From NCBI GenBank assembly GCA_023525715.1, contig CM042011.1, positions 6,092,268 to 6,156,267 on the forward strand: 64,000 nucleotides of DNA, in the 5' to 3' direction. The position numbers were made by a program, and so were the translations under genes. Origin of the DNA: Cichorium intybus (lineage: Eukaryota; Streptophyta; Magnoliopsida; Asterales; Asteraceae). Shown piece by piece: positions 33,401 to 47,456 of this stretch; position 1 is the stretch's first letter, and each line of letters starts with the position of its first letter. Below the pieces are notes generated by a model, which was given only the letters and a program-made list of their open reading frames with translations, did not search any database and had not been told where the DNA came from.

Positions 33401-34452
33401 AGGATGACTCCTGTGTTTACAAGAAAGCTAGTGGGAGCATTGTCATAATCCTAGTATTGTATGTAGATGACATACTTTTATTTGGAAATGACATCCCAAC
33501 CTTAAAAGGTGTCAAAGCGTTCCTTGAGAGTTGTTTCTCAATGAAGGATCTAGAGGAAGCTGCTTATATATTAGGCATAAAGATCTATAGAGATAGATCT
33601 AAGAGACTTATTGGTCTTAGCCAAAGTGTATATATTGATAAAATCTTGAAAAGGTTCAAGATGCAAGACTCCAAAAGAGGATTCTTGCCAATGCCGCATG
33701 GCACCATCCTAAGCAAGTCTCAGTGCCCAAACACTAGGACTGAACTTGAAAGGATGAAACATGTCCCATATGCTTCGGCAATTGGGTCCATCATGTATGT
33801 CATGTTATGCACTAGGCCCGACGTCTCATGTGCCTTAAGTATGACTAGTAGGTATCAACAGAACCCAGGTGAAGCCCACTGGACTGCTGTAAAGAACATT
33901 CTTAAGTACTTGAGAAGAACTAAAGATATGTTCTTAGTTTACGGCGGTTTGGAAGAAAGCTTAAAGGTAAAGGGTTACACTGACGCAAGCTTCCAAACAG
34001 ATAGGGATGATTCGAAATCTCAATCTGGGTATGTCTTTATTTTAAATGGAGGAGCCGTGTCTTGGAAGAGTTCCAAACAAGAAGTGATTGCACAATCCAC
34101 TACAGAATCAGAATATGTTGCTGCTTCAGAAGCTGCTCAAGAAGCTGTCTGGATGAGAAAGTTCATAGAAGATTTAGGGGTTGTTCCTTCCATTCGGGAC
34201 CCTATAGAAATCTTCTGTGACAATCTAGGTGCTATAGCTCAAGCAAAGGAACCTAGATTGCATCAAAAAACCAAACACATTCACCGAAGGTATAACTACA
34301 TTAGACATGAAGTTAAGAATGGTGAAATAAGTATTCACAAGGTTCATACAAATCAAAATTTGGAAGACCCATTCACGAAACCTTTACCCCAAACTAAGCA
34401 TGAAAGTCATGCTAAGGGTATAGGACTCCGTTTTTCTAATGAATGGATTTGA
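30433..34452 (+). pseudogene. copia gag-pol polyprotein with one internal stop (nested element)
   Basis: One frame runs from the ATG at 30433 to the stop at 34450-34452, about 1,340 codons, broken only by TAA at 32701-32703. Domains in order: Gag (UBN2-like) with a CCHC knuckle CFECGKAGHWKRNC, aspartic protease with FDTGCGTH, GAG-pre-integrase HHCC, integrase core with HTDVCGP, RSDRGGEY and SERRNRT, then the stop in the linker. RT follows with QMDVKTAFLNG and YVDD, and RNase H with YTDAS, TESEYVA and FCDN. Catalytic residues appear intact. The stop separates integrase from RT, so full Pol could be made only with readthrough. The host-cell role is none; it copies RNA into DNA inside particles. 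Confidence 0.92.
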
Positions 34453-35232
34453 TTTGTGTTTAATGTTTTATGAATATGAACTTATGTAAACGACAATAAT
34501 TATGTAATATATGTGACGTGATGTTTCATTCATAATTATTGTGTTTTATTAGCATGTTTAATCCTTGAATAATTTAGTTATTCTAAACGTCCATAGTCGA
34601 TCATAGTTGTGGGAGCAATTATGAAGTAAGACTAATATGAATTGGATTGGTTGACTTTTATGGGTAAAAGTAGCAAAAGGTTGCAACCAAATTCATAGGT
34701 ACTTGTCAGTGAACAAGTATTGGACTTGACCCGTTTCAAGATCACTCCATGGATCATCATCATAAGTGATTCTTGAATAAAGGTATTATCATTGTATCCT
34801 TTGACCTGAGATACATATTTGGGACTCAAGTGTAGAGTGTACTATGCTTTGATATGGTTTACTGTTGTTCTTGAAATACAGACAACCATAAAGGCCATAC
34901 TCATGTATAGTACTAACTATATGAGGGGCATATGTAGTCAAGACAGGATTTGTTCCTCTTATGTGTTGAGAGTTAGACATCTAAGGCGCCTGTTTGAAAG
35001 TTGAACATAAAATGAGAATGATTAAGATCCATGTCTCATGTTCAACATGATGTCTGTGACAAAGGGATAATTGATAGATAACCTTATACATCAATTAGAG
35101 CCTCGTGTTTTCTGAAGAATTGAATGTTGTTGAATGGCACAATGTCATGTGTTATTGGGGGCAGTGAAATGTTGCTAGACGTTTACCACTGTCGATATCA
35201 TTCTATGATACAACCTTGTGCAAGTGGGAGAT
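34453..35232 (+). other. 3' untranslated region and polypurine tract of the nested copia element
   Basis: About 780 bp between the pol stop and the 3' LTR with no coding signature. It ends AAGTGGGAGAT at 35222-35232, the expected polypurine tract for plus-strand priming. Confidence 0.75.
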
Positions 35233-35576
35233 TGTTAGTTCTATATGCCCAAGGATGATCATAAAATGATATTACTAATAATACATGATCCTATAGGGTC
35301 ACACCAACAACAAGTTTGACACCAATTGATCATTTAGAACGTTAAATTTGATTTAACATCAAATGATACTAAACTTGCAATTTAATCTTGTAGGTTATTA
35401 TTATTTGAGGTAAATAATAATAACTACAAAATTAAAGGTTGATTAATAATTCATATGTGATGAATTAATTAAGTGTAACAATTAAATTGTTTAAATTGTT
35501 AAAACGATTTAATTGATTTATAAGTAAGCCTTTTATTTAATTTAATTGGTAAATTAAATAAAATATATATATATTG

Positions 35577-35655
<79 letters not shown>

Positions 35656-36358
35656 ATTATACAATTAAGATTGTATATTTAGATGGTTTATTTATGTATA
35701 TGATTATGGGTTAAATGTTATCCCATTTAAGAAATAAGAAGATGTATTATTTATAAGCTTTTATTATCTAAGTTTTATAAATAATAACAACCCACTAGCA
35801 CTTCATTTGTCATCATAAAATCAGCCATATTGGAAGGAAAAGAATGCATTAAGAACTTAAAAGAAAAGGAAGATGCTTTGTGTCTTCTAGCTTTTGATTA
35901 TAGAAATCAAATGGGACTTTCTTTTAAGCTAGTTGCATGTGCTTTTCTTTTCCTTTGTGTGATATATGTTGGCCACGATTTTGAGGGTGAATGTACATCA
36001 TTCTTGCTTTAAGAAATCAGCCAAAAACTCTCCTTAAGTTCTTAGAAAAATTGGTTTTTGGTTTCATAAGAAAAGGAGTCATATCTTGCAAGTTGTGGAA
36101 CTAGCATTCAAGGGTGTTCAAGCTTGTGGTGGATCAACTATAGAGGGATTCTAATTTGATTCCTAGCTATCAAAATCATCCAAACCAAACCCAAGAACAA
36201 AGGTTATGATCTTGAACTTAAACTATGTTTGTTCTTCATCTTATCTCTACATGCATGTAGCATGATCCTCTTGAAAATGGAATTTGTGTTCATGATTTTA
36301 TGCTTCCGTTGCAAACTCTTGTTTTTGAAACTAATTACATGAACCATGATTTCCAACA
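35233..36358 (+). repeat. 3' LTR of the nested copia element
   Basis: Nearly identical to 27320-28515 apart from the shorter (TA)n tract and a few substitutions. It ends CCAACA and is followed by the TATAT duplication. Confidence 0.93.
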
Positions 36359-36363
36359 TATAT

Positions 36364-36641
36364 AATTATAGTCATTTACATTATTTATCGTTTTATGTCT
36401 TTTAATTATAGTCATTTATATTATTTATCGCTTTAAGTCATTTAATTACTGCAATTTATATTATTTATATATCTTTCACACAGTAAACGGTGCAAACCTT
36501 TATTTGTGGCGATCAGATTATATATTTTTATTCTGCAACTCTTATTATTTATTCCGCATTTATCTTTAATATATATATATTTGTCACACAATAAACGGTG
36601 CAAACCTTTATTTGTGGTGATCAGTTATTTTATTTTCAATA
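36364..36641 (+). repeat. 5' LTR of the SIRE-type element, second part
   Basis: Matches 45888-46225. At the site of the 74-bp TA tract in the 3' LTR (46094-46167) it has only about 12 bp of TA (36570-36581). The last bases read CAATA, where the 3' LTR has CAACA. Confidence 0.92.
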
Positions 36642-36643
36642 AT

Positions 36644-36655
36644 TGGTATCAGAGC
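36644..36655 (+). promoter_or_regulatory. Primer-binding site of the SIRE-type element
   Basis: TGGTATCAGAGC, two bases after the LTR, is complementary to the 3' end of initiator-Met tRNA, the usual copia primer. Confidence 0.9.
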
Positions 36656-36825
36656 TCGTGTGATTTATATTGAAATTTTCGTTGAAAAACTTTTGGTTGG
36701 CGTTTATATAAACCTTCCATAAGCATTTCTTTGAATATTTCATTTTAATATCACTTGTTAAAAATCCTTTTTTTTAAATTAAAATTAAAAATCTTAAAAA
36801 CACGTCTTCTGCTAATTACTCAAAC

Positions 36826-39717
36826 ATGAATTCAGTTTCTATTGCCAACAGCTTAGGATCTGGTTCACGGGCACCCATACTTATACCTGAAGAGTATAAT
36901 TTGTGGGTTGGCCGAATGAATCTACATCTTAACACAATAAATGAATATGTTTGGAAATGTGTTGAAGGCAAATATACTGCTCCAGAAAATATGACTACAA
37001 ATCAAGTCGCTCAAGCTGAAAACAGAAGAAAATTGGAACTACAAGCAAAAAAGGAACTCGTGTCTGGCATACCTCACAGTATTTTAAGTCAAATGGATGA
37101 CATAATACTGTTGACTGCGAATCAAATTTGGGAAAACTTAAAAAACCGTTTTTGTGGAAATCAAAGAATTATTGGAAATAAAAGAACATCCGTTTTAAAT
37201 GAATTCGATAATTTTAAGATGCTTTCATCAGAAACCATCCATGATGCACATGATAGGTTCAATTTTATCATGGTAAAATTGAATAACTTGGGCATCAAAA
37301 AGACACAGCACGAGATCAATCTTAAATTTCTAAACAATCTTTACGAAAGCTGGAAGATGGTTAAACTCATCATTCAGGGAAATCCTGCCATTCATACGGA
37401 AACTCTATACAATTTGTACGGAGAACTTCAATCGTATGAATCCTCGATTGACCCACCAACCTCTACAGCTTTTGGAGGACCACTTGCTCTCGTTTCCACA
37501 TCAAACCAAAACCAAACACTTTTTCATGAACAAAACTCCAATCATTTTAATCAAACATGTTTTCAAAATCAACCATTTTTGAACAATTCTTTTGATCAAA
37601 CTGATTTAAATGATGAAGCAGACTACCAACAATTGTGTGCTTTGGTTGCAAATACAAATCTCCAAAGATTTATTCCAAATCTCAGTCAATCGAATTTTAA
37701 ACCAAATTTTCAAAACCGACCACAATTTGGACAAAATAATTCTGGATTTCAACCAAGACCACAATTTGGTCAAAACAACCAAGGTTTTCAACCAAGACCT
37801 TATTTTGGACAAAATTCGCAAAGACCCTCTTTCCAAAATAACTCAAACCAGGGATTTCAAAACAATCCCAACTCAAATCATCAAAACAATAACCAAAACA
37901 ACGGTCTTCAAAACCAAAACCGGGGATTCCAAAATCAAGGATACAATAATCAAAATAATGGTTTTTCAAACAACCAAAATTTTAGATTCCAACAAAACGC
38001 CTCCCAATCTTCCCAACAAATCCAAACTCAAGCACCGGAACGACTTCCAATCAAAAGTCAAAAGGAAGAAAGTGATGAAGAAGTGATTATATGTCACAAT
38101 TGCAAAGGAACTAATCACTACGCAAGAGAGTGCCGAGCCAAAAACAAGACAAAAATCAAAGACTCGGCATACTACGCTCAAAAAGCCGATGAGTTAAAGA
38201 AAAAGGAAAACCAAGAAAACCAAAGAGCTTTGATGGCAATCCACGAACCAAATGTGGAATACTGGCCAACCTCTGAAGACGAAGCCGACAATGAACCGAC
38301 ACAATCCAACTTCTGCTTCGTAGTTGGTACAACTTCAAGAGCTCCAAATGTCATAGAACAGGTATGGTCTATGATCTCTGAACTCGGTTTTTCTAAAATA
38401 CTTTTTGAGTCCTATATATCCAAAATTGAGAAAAGTTTAGAAGCTGATCTCAAGAAATACCATGACACAGTGGTTAATTCTGAAATCTTCAAATGTGAGT
38501 TACAAACCCTACAACTCAAATTTGCAGAATTAACCAGAACAAATACCAAATTGGAAAGAGACGTTGAAAGAAAATTAGAAGATTACAATCACGTCCTTGA
38601 ACAATTAAATCAATCTCTAATTCAGAAAAAGGAATTGGAATTAAAAAGTCAATCAGTCATTTCTTCTGAAACAAAAGATGTTTTAGAAATGGAAATCATT
38701 CAGTTAACACAAAACTTTCAAGAGTCAACTGAAAAACACAAAATCTTAAATGAAAAACTGACTGATTCTTTAAACCAAATCACTTTTCTTGAATCTGAAA
38801 ACAAAAGATTGATACGGAATGTGGAATCTATCAAAATTGCCAGAAAACTCAGTGATGATATTTTCACCAAGGCAAACACCTTGGGTACTGGAAAATTTGA
38901 TACGAGTTACAGACCAGGAATTGGTAGAGAAACCTTTGAAAAAGAACTAGAAAATCAAGAAAACATGATAATTTGTGAAAACTCTTAATCAACTCTACCA
39001 GATCTTTTCACATTTGTTAATGAGGAAAATTCAGATGACGAAACAGTTATCAACTGTAGCCCGGATGATACTGCTTTCACTGTTTCCAAAAAGTCTTTCA
39101 AAAGAGTTTTAAATTCTGAAACAGACTCAGCTAGTTCTTTAACTCACCAAATCAAACATACCAACGAAACCACCAAATCAAAAAACTTTTTGAATGGAGA
39201 AAATTCCTTTTACGAGGTTGGTAGTACTTCTGTACCAACTGCTTTTCCTACAATGAGTTCATCAATTGTTGGAAAAACTAGTCCGGGACAAAAATACTCC
39301 AAGAAACAACAAATAAGCAAAAAACCCATTCAAGTCATCAAAACCCCACTTGTCAAGCCAAAAGTTTTTGAAAACCAACCAAAGAAACCAGTTAAACCCT
39401 ACGTCATACCTCATAAACAGGTTTCCAAACAAAAACCAAAACCTCTTCAGAAACCTTTTCATAGCCGTTCATCATACCCCAGATATGAAGAAAACTTTTC
39501 AAATCAATTTTCACATCTAGGATATCGTTCACCAAATCACAGATCTTATCAACTCACAGGTTATCAAAAACAAATCATATTTTGGGAAAACTTGATAAAT
39601 CAAATCAAACCTCAATCATTCTATCCCAATAAACCAAAGTCATTAAACAACAAACCCAAAATAGCAAAAGCTAACAAATCAGGACCCATTCAGATCTGGG
39701 TACCTAAAATTTCTGTC
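36826..39717 (+). pseudogene. SIRE-type gag with a Q/N-rich domain, CCHC knuckle and coiled coil; one internal stop
   Basis: The frame opens at ATG 36826 and runs to TAA 38986-38988, then continues in the same frame to TAA 39718-39720. Residues 1-210 are a UBN2-like Gag domain. Residues about 285-402 are very rich in Gln, Asn and Phe with repeated QFGQNN and FQPRP motifs. A CCHC knuckle CHNCKGTNHYAREC begins at about residue 423. Residues 540-700 look like a coiled coil of Glu, Lys and Leu heptads. The part after the first stop is basic and Lys/Pro-rich and ends IWVPKISV just before the second stop, at the gag-protease junction. Gag packages element RNA into particles. Confidence 0.85.
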
Positions 39718-39720
39718 TAA

Positions 39721-42700
39721 TTGCAGGGATCTAATGCTGGAGAACCCAAGGATGATACATGGTACATTGATAGTGGCTGCTCCAAGCATATGACAGGAAA
39801 CAGAAACTATCTTCGTGACTTCAAACCCACCCAAACCAATCAAGACGTTACCTTTGGCAACAACATGACGGCAAAAATCAAAGGTTATGGAAACATAACT
39901 AATGGTAACTTCACCATAAAGAAAGTTGCTTATGTTGATGACCTGAAACACAACCTCATCAGTGTTTCTCAACTCTGCGATAACGATCTTGAAGTCCTAT
40001 TTACCAAACAAAGAAGCTTGATCATGGACGCCAACACCAAAGAAATCATTGTTGATTCACACCGTGCCGGAAATATGTATCCACTAGACATGGATCTTAT
40101 TTATGGTAAACCCGATATTTGTCTGCTATCCAAAGCCCCAGCAGATATGAGTTGGTTATGGCACCGCCGCCTTTCCCATCTAAATTTCGGGTACATCAAC
40201 AAATTGATCGGAGATGATCTAGTTCGAGGACTACCACTTCTGAAGCTCGACAATGAAACTCTTTGTGCCGCTTGTGAAAAGGGAAAACTTTCCAAATCCT
40301 CTCACAAAAGCATTACAGAATCTAGTGTATCCGAACCACAAGAATTGCTGCACATAGACCTCTGTGGCCCCGCCAAAATCCAAACAATACAAGGGAAGAA
40401 GTATGTCCTTGTCATAGTTGATGGCTTCTCTCGATTTACATGGGTCTTTTTCTTAAGACTAAAATCAGAAGCACCAGAAGAGATGATCAACTTTATAAAA
40501 CAGTTCGAACTAAAGCTCAAACGACCAGTTCGAAGAATCCGAAGTGATAATGGTTTAGAGTTCAAAAACATAACTCTAGACTCATTTCTCAAAAACAAAG
40601 GCATCGAACACAACTTCTCAGCCCCTTACACTCCTCAACAAAACGGCGTTGTTGAAAGAAGGAACCGAACTCTGTGCGAAGCTGCAAGATCAATGCTCAT
40701 CTTTGCTGATCTGCCACAATACTTCTGGGCAGAAGCAATTGCCACAGCTTGCTACACACAAAATCGCTCCTTAATTCACAAAAATCTTCATAAAACACCA
40801 TATGAAGTCATTAACAACCGAAAACCAAATATCAAATTTTTTCATATTTTTGGTTGTTGATGCTTCATAAAGAATAATAAAGACCACCTTTCAAAATTTG
40901 AATCAAGGTCGGACGAAGGAATTTTCCTTGGTTACTCATTTTCTTCAGCTGCTTATCGAGTACTGAACAAACGTACAAGAGTAATTGAAGAAAGTACCGA
41001 TGTCCACTTCGATGAATTTTATGTCAGAAAATTGGATCGTGAACATTTTGGTTCACAAATGATAGATAATATTTTTCAAAATCCAATTCCACAAACACCA
41101 TCTCCTGACATAGACATTGAAGTTGATATTGATTTACTTTTTGAACAACCTAAAACTGCTTATAATTCTGAAATTCTAACTACTCAAATTGATCCTACAG
41201 GAACACCCACTGAAGGAACTTCACAAAGAAACAGAAATGTTGCAGATCAAGTTGAGGGGGAACCACAAACACATACTTCCTCATTAGAACAAACACCAAA
41301 TCCTCCTTTAACCACTCCAAATTTAACCACCCCAGAGTTTACCAGTCCATCCCCAAATATCCAAAACAATCCCGATGCAACATTTATGGGGGAACCTTCA
41401 AACCTCTTCCAAGAAGAAACTACTGGAGAAGAACAATGGGATACTGAAAATCCTATTATTACAACGGAAGAAAATCGTTTAATAAAAATGGACCAGAAAC
41501 CATCCCACTGACCTAATCATCGGAGATCCCAATTCAGGCATCCAAACTAGAGCCGCATCTGCAAATGAATGTTTATTTGGAGCCTTCCTATCCATGACTG
41601 AACCCAAAACCATACATACTGCTCTCAAAGACCCAGGCTGGGTAAAAGCTATGCAAGAAGAGCTAGCTGAATTCGAAAGAAATGACGTATGGAATCTTGT
41701 TCCTACACCACCCGATGTTACTATCATAGGTTCAAGATGGGTATTCAGAAACAAGACTGACGATCAAGGAGTCGTGTGTCGAAACAAGGCACGTCTCGTA
41801 GTCAAAGGCTATTCACAACAAGAAGGAATAGACTACGATGAAACATATGCTCCAGTCGCTAGAATAGAAGCTATCCGTATCTTTCTCGCATATGCTGCAC
41901 ATAAGAACTTTAAAGTTTTTCAAATGGACGTTAAATGTGCATTCCTACATGGAGAGTTAGATCGAGATGTTTATATCCAAAAACCACCGGGCTTTGAAGA
42001 TCCCAACTTTCCTCATCACAGCTTCAAATTGCAGAAAGCTGTCTATGGCTTAAAACAAGCACCCCGTGCCTGGTATGCCACCTTGTCAACATTCCTCGAA
42101 GAATCAGGTTTCAAAAGGGGTTCAATCGATCAAACCCTCTTTCGAAAAATCTATAATAAACATCTTTTAATCGTACAAATATATGTTGATGACATTATTT
42201 TCGGTTCTACTGATGAATCTTTGAGTGTTAAGTTTGCAGATTTAATGAAAAGCAAATTTGAAATGAGCATGATTGGGGAGATGACTACTTTTCTCGGACT
42301 TCAAATCAAACAGTCAACTGATGGAATTTTCATCAACCAAGAGAATTATGTCAAAAACCTACTCACTCGCTTTTCAATGGACGAATCCAATACTGCCAAA
42401 ACCCCAATGGCCTTTGGATACAAAATCGATGCAGACTTAGATGGCAAACCCGTTGACCAGAAAAGATATCGTGGAATGATCGGATCACTATTATACCTCA
42501 CTGCCAGCAGACCTGACATTATGTTTTCTACTTGTGTCTGTGCCAGATACCAAGCAAATCCTATGGAATCTCATGTCATTGCTGTGAAACGCATCTTCAA
42601 ATACCTAAAAGGCACTCCCAAACTTGGCCTTTGGTATCCAGCTAAATCCGATTTTCAGCTGAACGCTTTCACCGACTCAGACTATGGAGGTTGCAAGCTA

Positions 42701-43138
42701 GATAGGAAAAGTACATCTGGTAGCTGTCAATTCCTAGGAGGTCGACTAGTGAGTTGGTCTTCAAAGAAACAGAGTTGTGTATCCACATCAACAGCAGAAG
42801 CTAAATACGTCGCTGCCGCCAGCTGTTGTTCACAAGTCATATGGATGCAAACTCAACTGCGTGACTATGGCTTCAGAGTTTCACAAATTCCCATATTTTG
42901 TGACTCAACCAGTGCAATAGCCATTTCTCACAATCCCGTTCACCATTCCATGACAAAGCACATCGATATTCGATATCACTTCATTAAAGACAACATTCAA
43001 AAGGGTCATATCGAATTACACTTCATAAACACCGAAGATCAAGTTGCCGATGTCTTCACTAAGGCTCTCGATGAAACAAAGTTTCTATACTTCCTAGGCC
43101 GTCTAGGAATGTTAAATCCATATATCATCCATCCTTAA
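39721..43138 (+). pseudogene. SIRE-type pol (protease, integrase, RT, RNase H) with a stop and a frameshift
   Basis: Protease motif YIDSGCSKHMTG, HHCC zinc finger (WHRRLSH to CAACEKGK), and integrase HIDLCGP, RSDNGLEF and VVERRNRT. TGA at 40858-40860 interrupts the integrase end where a HIFGC-x-CF motif is expected. The same frame continues to 41511, where the reading frame shifts by one, most simply at the AAAAA run near 41486. RT and RNase H follow (41594-43138) with QMDVKCAFLHG, YVDD at 42182-42193, TDSDYGG, TAEAKYVAA and FCDSTSAIA. The RT catalytic aspartates are kept, but the polyprotein cannot be made as one chain. Confidence 0.88.
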
Positions 43139-44763
43139 ACTTTTACTTTTTGTTTGTACAAACGTGTGTTTACTCTAATTCAAAAAGAAAAACAAAAAAA
43201 TTACAAAACTTCAAAAGACAAAAAGATTTTCGATTTTTATAATTTTCATATCTTTCCTTAAAAACCAAAATTTCCAAAAACATTCAAATAACCAAAATTT
43301 CCAAAAACATTCAGAAAAACAAATTTACAAAAATACAATAAAAGACCTGTCATAATAAGCTTTTATAGAACCTTGTGATTAATCGTCTTTTGACTTAATT
43401 TTCAGATGCTTATGCTCGATGAAGATTTAAGCCATATTGATTCTCAATTGGAGTGAAGGTTCAAATCTCCTACTTTTCATAATGTATATAACTTTATTTC
43501 CTTCGATTTTATTTTATTATTGACGATTTTAAACAATCAAGGGACATAAGGTTAGGAGGTTCAGATGAAAACAAAAACCCATGTGAGAATTTGTGCCTCG
43601 TCGATCTAAATCATTGTGGAATTCAATTCTTGTGAGCTTAGGTGCGTCACTATTGCTAATAAGGTATACCCGATTATACCTTGTCACGGTCTCATTTTTG
43701 CTTAGATATCAAAATGACCAGGGACGATACTTTCATTTCTTACATACTAGACAAATTGTCTTTTATGCCACCTATCCCTACCTAGATAAAAGCCAACCAA
43801 AAATGAAGACAGCATCAAAATAGAAAGACTTCAAACAGCGACATATCCTTACAAGAAAATCAAAGGCAAAACAAAGATCTATCAACATCCAATCCTCAAA
43901 GACGAATCAACAAGAAAGCCAAATCATTCACCGAAGAAATACCAAACAAAACAAAACTTTCAACCAAATGGTTATTTCAAAAAAAAAACAAAAAGAAAAA
44001 CAAAAAAATTGTTCTCAATTGTAGCAACTTCTCAATGATAAAACAAAATATCTTTTTATAATAAATCGATATTGATCAACAAACAGGCAAAGAAGAAGCT
44101 GCAACAATAATGGATTTCCCGGGATACAGTAGCCTTCATCACTGAAGATTCTTAGTTGCAAACTGCACTATGAAAATTGCTAAACCCCTCTACATGTATT
44201 TCCCGACGGAGAGAGAGTGAACGTTAATGGCATGAATGAAGAAACCCATTGAGTAATGCCGAAACCAGTCTTATGTGATTGATTATCTAATAATGAGACT
44301 AAGTGACTTTATAGGAAAAGCATAGATGAACACCTCCAATATGAGTGTGAGTCGTCAGAGAGAGATATCACTCATTTTTAGTGATCATTAACTTGTTCTG
44401 CTGCCAGAACAACCAAACACCCAAGTGAAATGTGAGCTATATCTATGAGCGTTCATCTGAATCGACCTGTTAGACCACTTGTCGTCATTAATAATGCTAT
44501 AAAATCTTAATAAATATCTTTAGATACATATATGGCTACCCTTTGATAACCGAACCCGAGACTTTGATTCGGAAACAAACATTCTTCAAAATCTTTTTCA
44601 AAACATAAGATATGTATAACCAAGTCACAAACTTTCAAAATGATTACAATGGTTTTATATATATCTTATCATTGACAAAACTTTTATACCAAATCTTCAA
44701 TGTTAAAATTGTTAATGTGATTATATCTATCCTTATTTCATCAATGATCACATAGGGGGAAAT
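43139..44763 (+). other. Long region between pol and the 3' LTR of the SIRE-type element
   Basis: About 1.6 kb, where some SIRE elements carry an env-like frame. Here only short frames exist (longest about 76 codons at 43593-43823), with no signal peptide or transmembrane signature. It holds short repeated phrases such as CCAAAATTTCCAAAAACATTC (43266 and 43293) and ends with the polypurine tract AGGGGGAAA. Confidence 0.7.
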
Positions 44764-46088
44764 TGTTGAAAATGTTTTTGTATGTGACCATCATTGAAAT
44801 AAGATGAACTGTTTTTATTTTGTCTAACAAATATTATCAGTTTATTTCAGGTTGCGTGGATTCGAGATTAAAAACGAGAAAAACGAGAAAATGAGTTTTA
44901 AAACCAAAAACAAAGAAAAATATAAAAGAAAATTAAATTAAATCTATTTAAAATGAATTTTTGGAAATATATTTTCTAAATAATTTATTTTATTAGACTT
45001 AATTAATTCTATAAATTAAAAATAAATTTTCCTAATTTATTTGATTTAATTTCGTATTTAAAAACAATTTAAATAATAAAAAAGGAGAAACAGCCGAAGC
45101 CCAAGATCAGTTGGCCCATCTCCGATCCAGCCCAGCAAGCGTCCAGTCCACTCGCCAAGCCCAGCTCCAGCGCCGGATCATCGAAGCTCCGACCCGCCCT
45201 GCGCTCCGGCTCCATTTCGTCTCATAGACGACCCCGCGTACAAACCCGGATTCGACCCAACGCCCCGAACCGCCTCCTACCCGGCTACCTCACAAAGCTT
45301 CGCGGACCACAGCGACCCGAAATCAAACCGAACCCGCCCCACCACCGATTCATTTCCTCTCACACAGAACCCGCGCCTCGACCCGGAACACCGACCCGAA
45401 ACCCGACTCCGACAAACCCGCGTGTTTCAGCTCCAAAACTTACATTTTAGCCCCCTAAACTTCCGAAAACTATCTGAAAACCGCCCAAAACCATTTTACA
45501 CCCTTTATAACCATTTTTTACACCATTTTTTCATAACAACACATAATTATAAACCAAAACTCTCTCAAAAACCTCTCCAACTTCCACCATCTTATTTCCA
45601 ACCTTCCAAACACTCTCCAAAAACAACAAGAACACCAAGAAAAACACCAAGAACACCAAGATCAACACCAAGAACACCAAGATCATCAAACAAGAAAATC
45701 AATATCACCAAGATCATCAAACAAGAACAAATAGAGACACAGTCTATTAGAAATCCAGTCCAACCCTAAGCGAGTTCAGTCAATTTATTTGACGAACCTA
45801 CTTGATAGACCAGTCGTTCCATAGTCCTATTGTAACCCAGTTTAGTCAATCTATTGACGAACCTACTTGATATATATATGTTTATATAATTATAGTCATT
45901 TACATTATTTATCGTTTTATGTCTTTTAATTATAGTCATTTATATTATTTATCGCTTTAAGTCATTTAATTACTGCAATTTATATTATTTATATATCTTT
46001 CACACAGTAAACGATGCAAACCTTTATTTGTGGCGATCAGATTATATATTTTTATTCTGCAACTCTTATTATTTATTCCGCATTTATC

Positions 46089-46169
<81 letters not shown>

Positions 46170-46225
46170 ACACAATAAACGGTGCAAACATTTATTTGTG
46201 GTGATCAGTTATTTTATTTTCAACA
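44764..46225 (+). repeat. 3' LTR of the SIRE-type element
   Basis: 1,462 bp, TGTTGAAAATG to TTTTCAACA, followed by the CGTAC duplication. It has a TA tract (46094-46167) that is almost absent from the 5' LTR and a shortened ACACCAAGA minisatellite. Confidence 0.95.
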
Positions 46226-46405
46226 CGTACGAATTTGGAATTTACGATTACACCCTTAACCGGGTTTTATTAAACCATTTAAGTTATTTTGTAAATTAAA
46301 AAAAAATTAATTACCTTAATAATCTAAACCATAGATCTTGAAAAATAAAGGGTCCATATTCTTTCTCATTTTCTCAACCTTTTCACCCTTCTCATTTTAT
46401 CCTAC

Positions 46406-47154
<749 letters not shown>

Positions 47155-47456
47155 CCACCCATTCTACGAAATGCTACTTTAAATCCATGAATAGCCAACA
47201 CCACTCTTCAACAATAAATTCTCTGAAAATATGGGTATCTCCAACATTTATGCATATAGACAGTCAATAAATCATTAACATATAGTACAAAAAACATGTA
47301 TGATGCCCTTACTTAATGGCTCTTGTTATTCTGTCTAGGTAACCCTAGCTTACGCTCATGTTACCCCTACCCGCACTATATATCCTCACTTTCGTGTTTC
47401 AAATGAAACCCCATTCAAGATTTTATGCATAGTAGGTTTATCTATATATAGAAAGA

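Noticed and set aside
43139..44763. Possible env-like gene of the SIRE element
   Set aside because: No long frame, signal peptide or membrane segment is present; only frames of up to about 76 codons.
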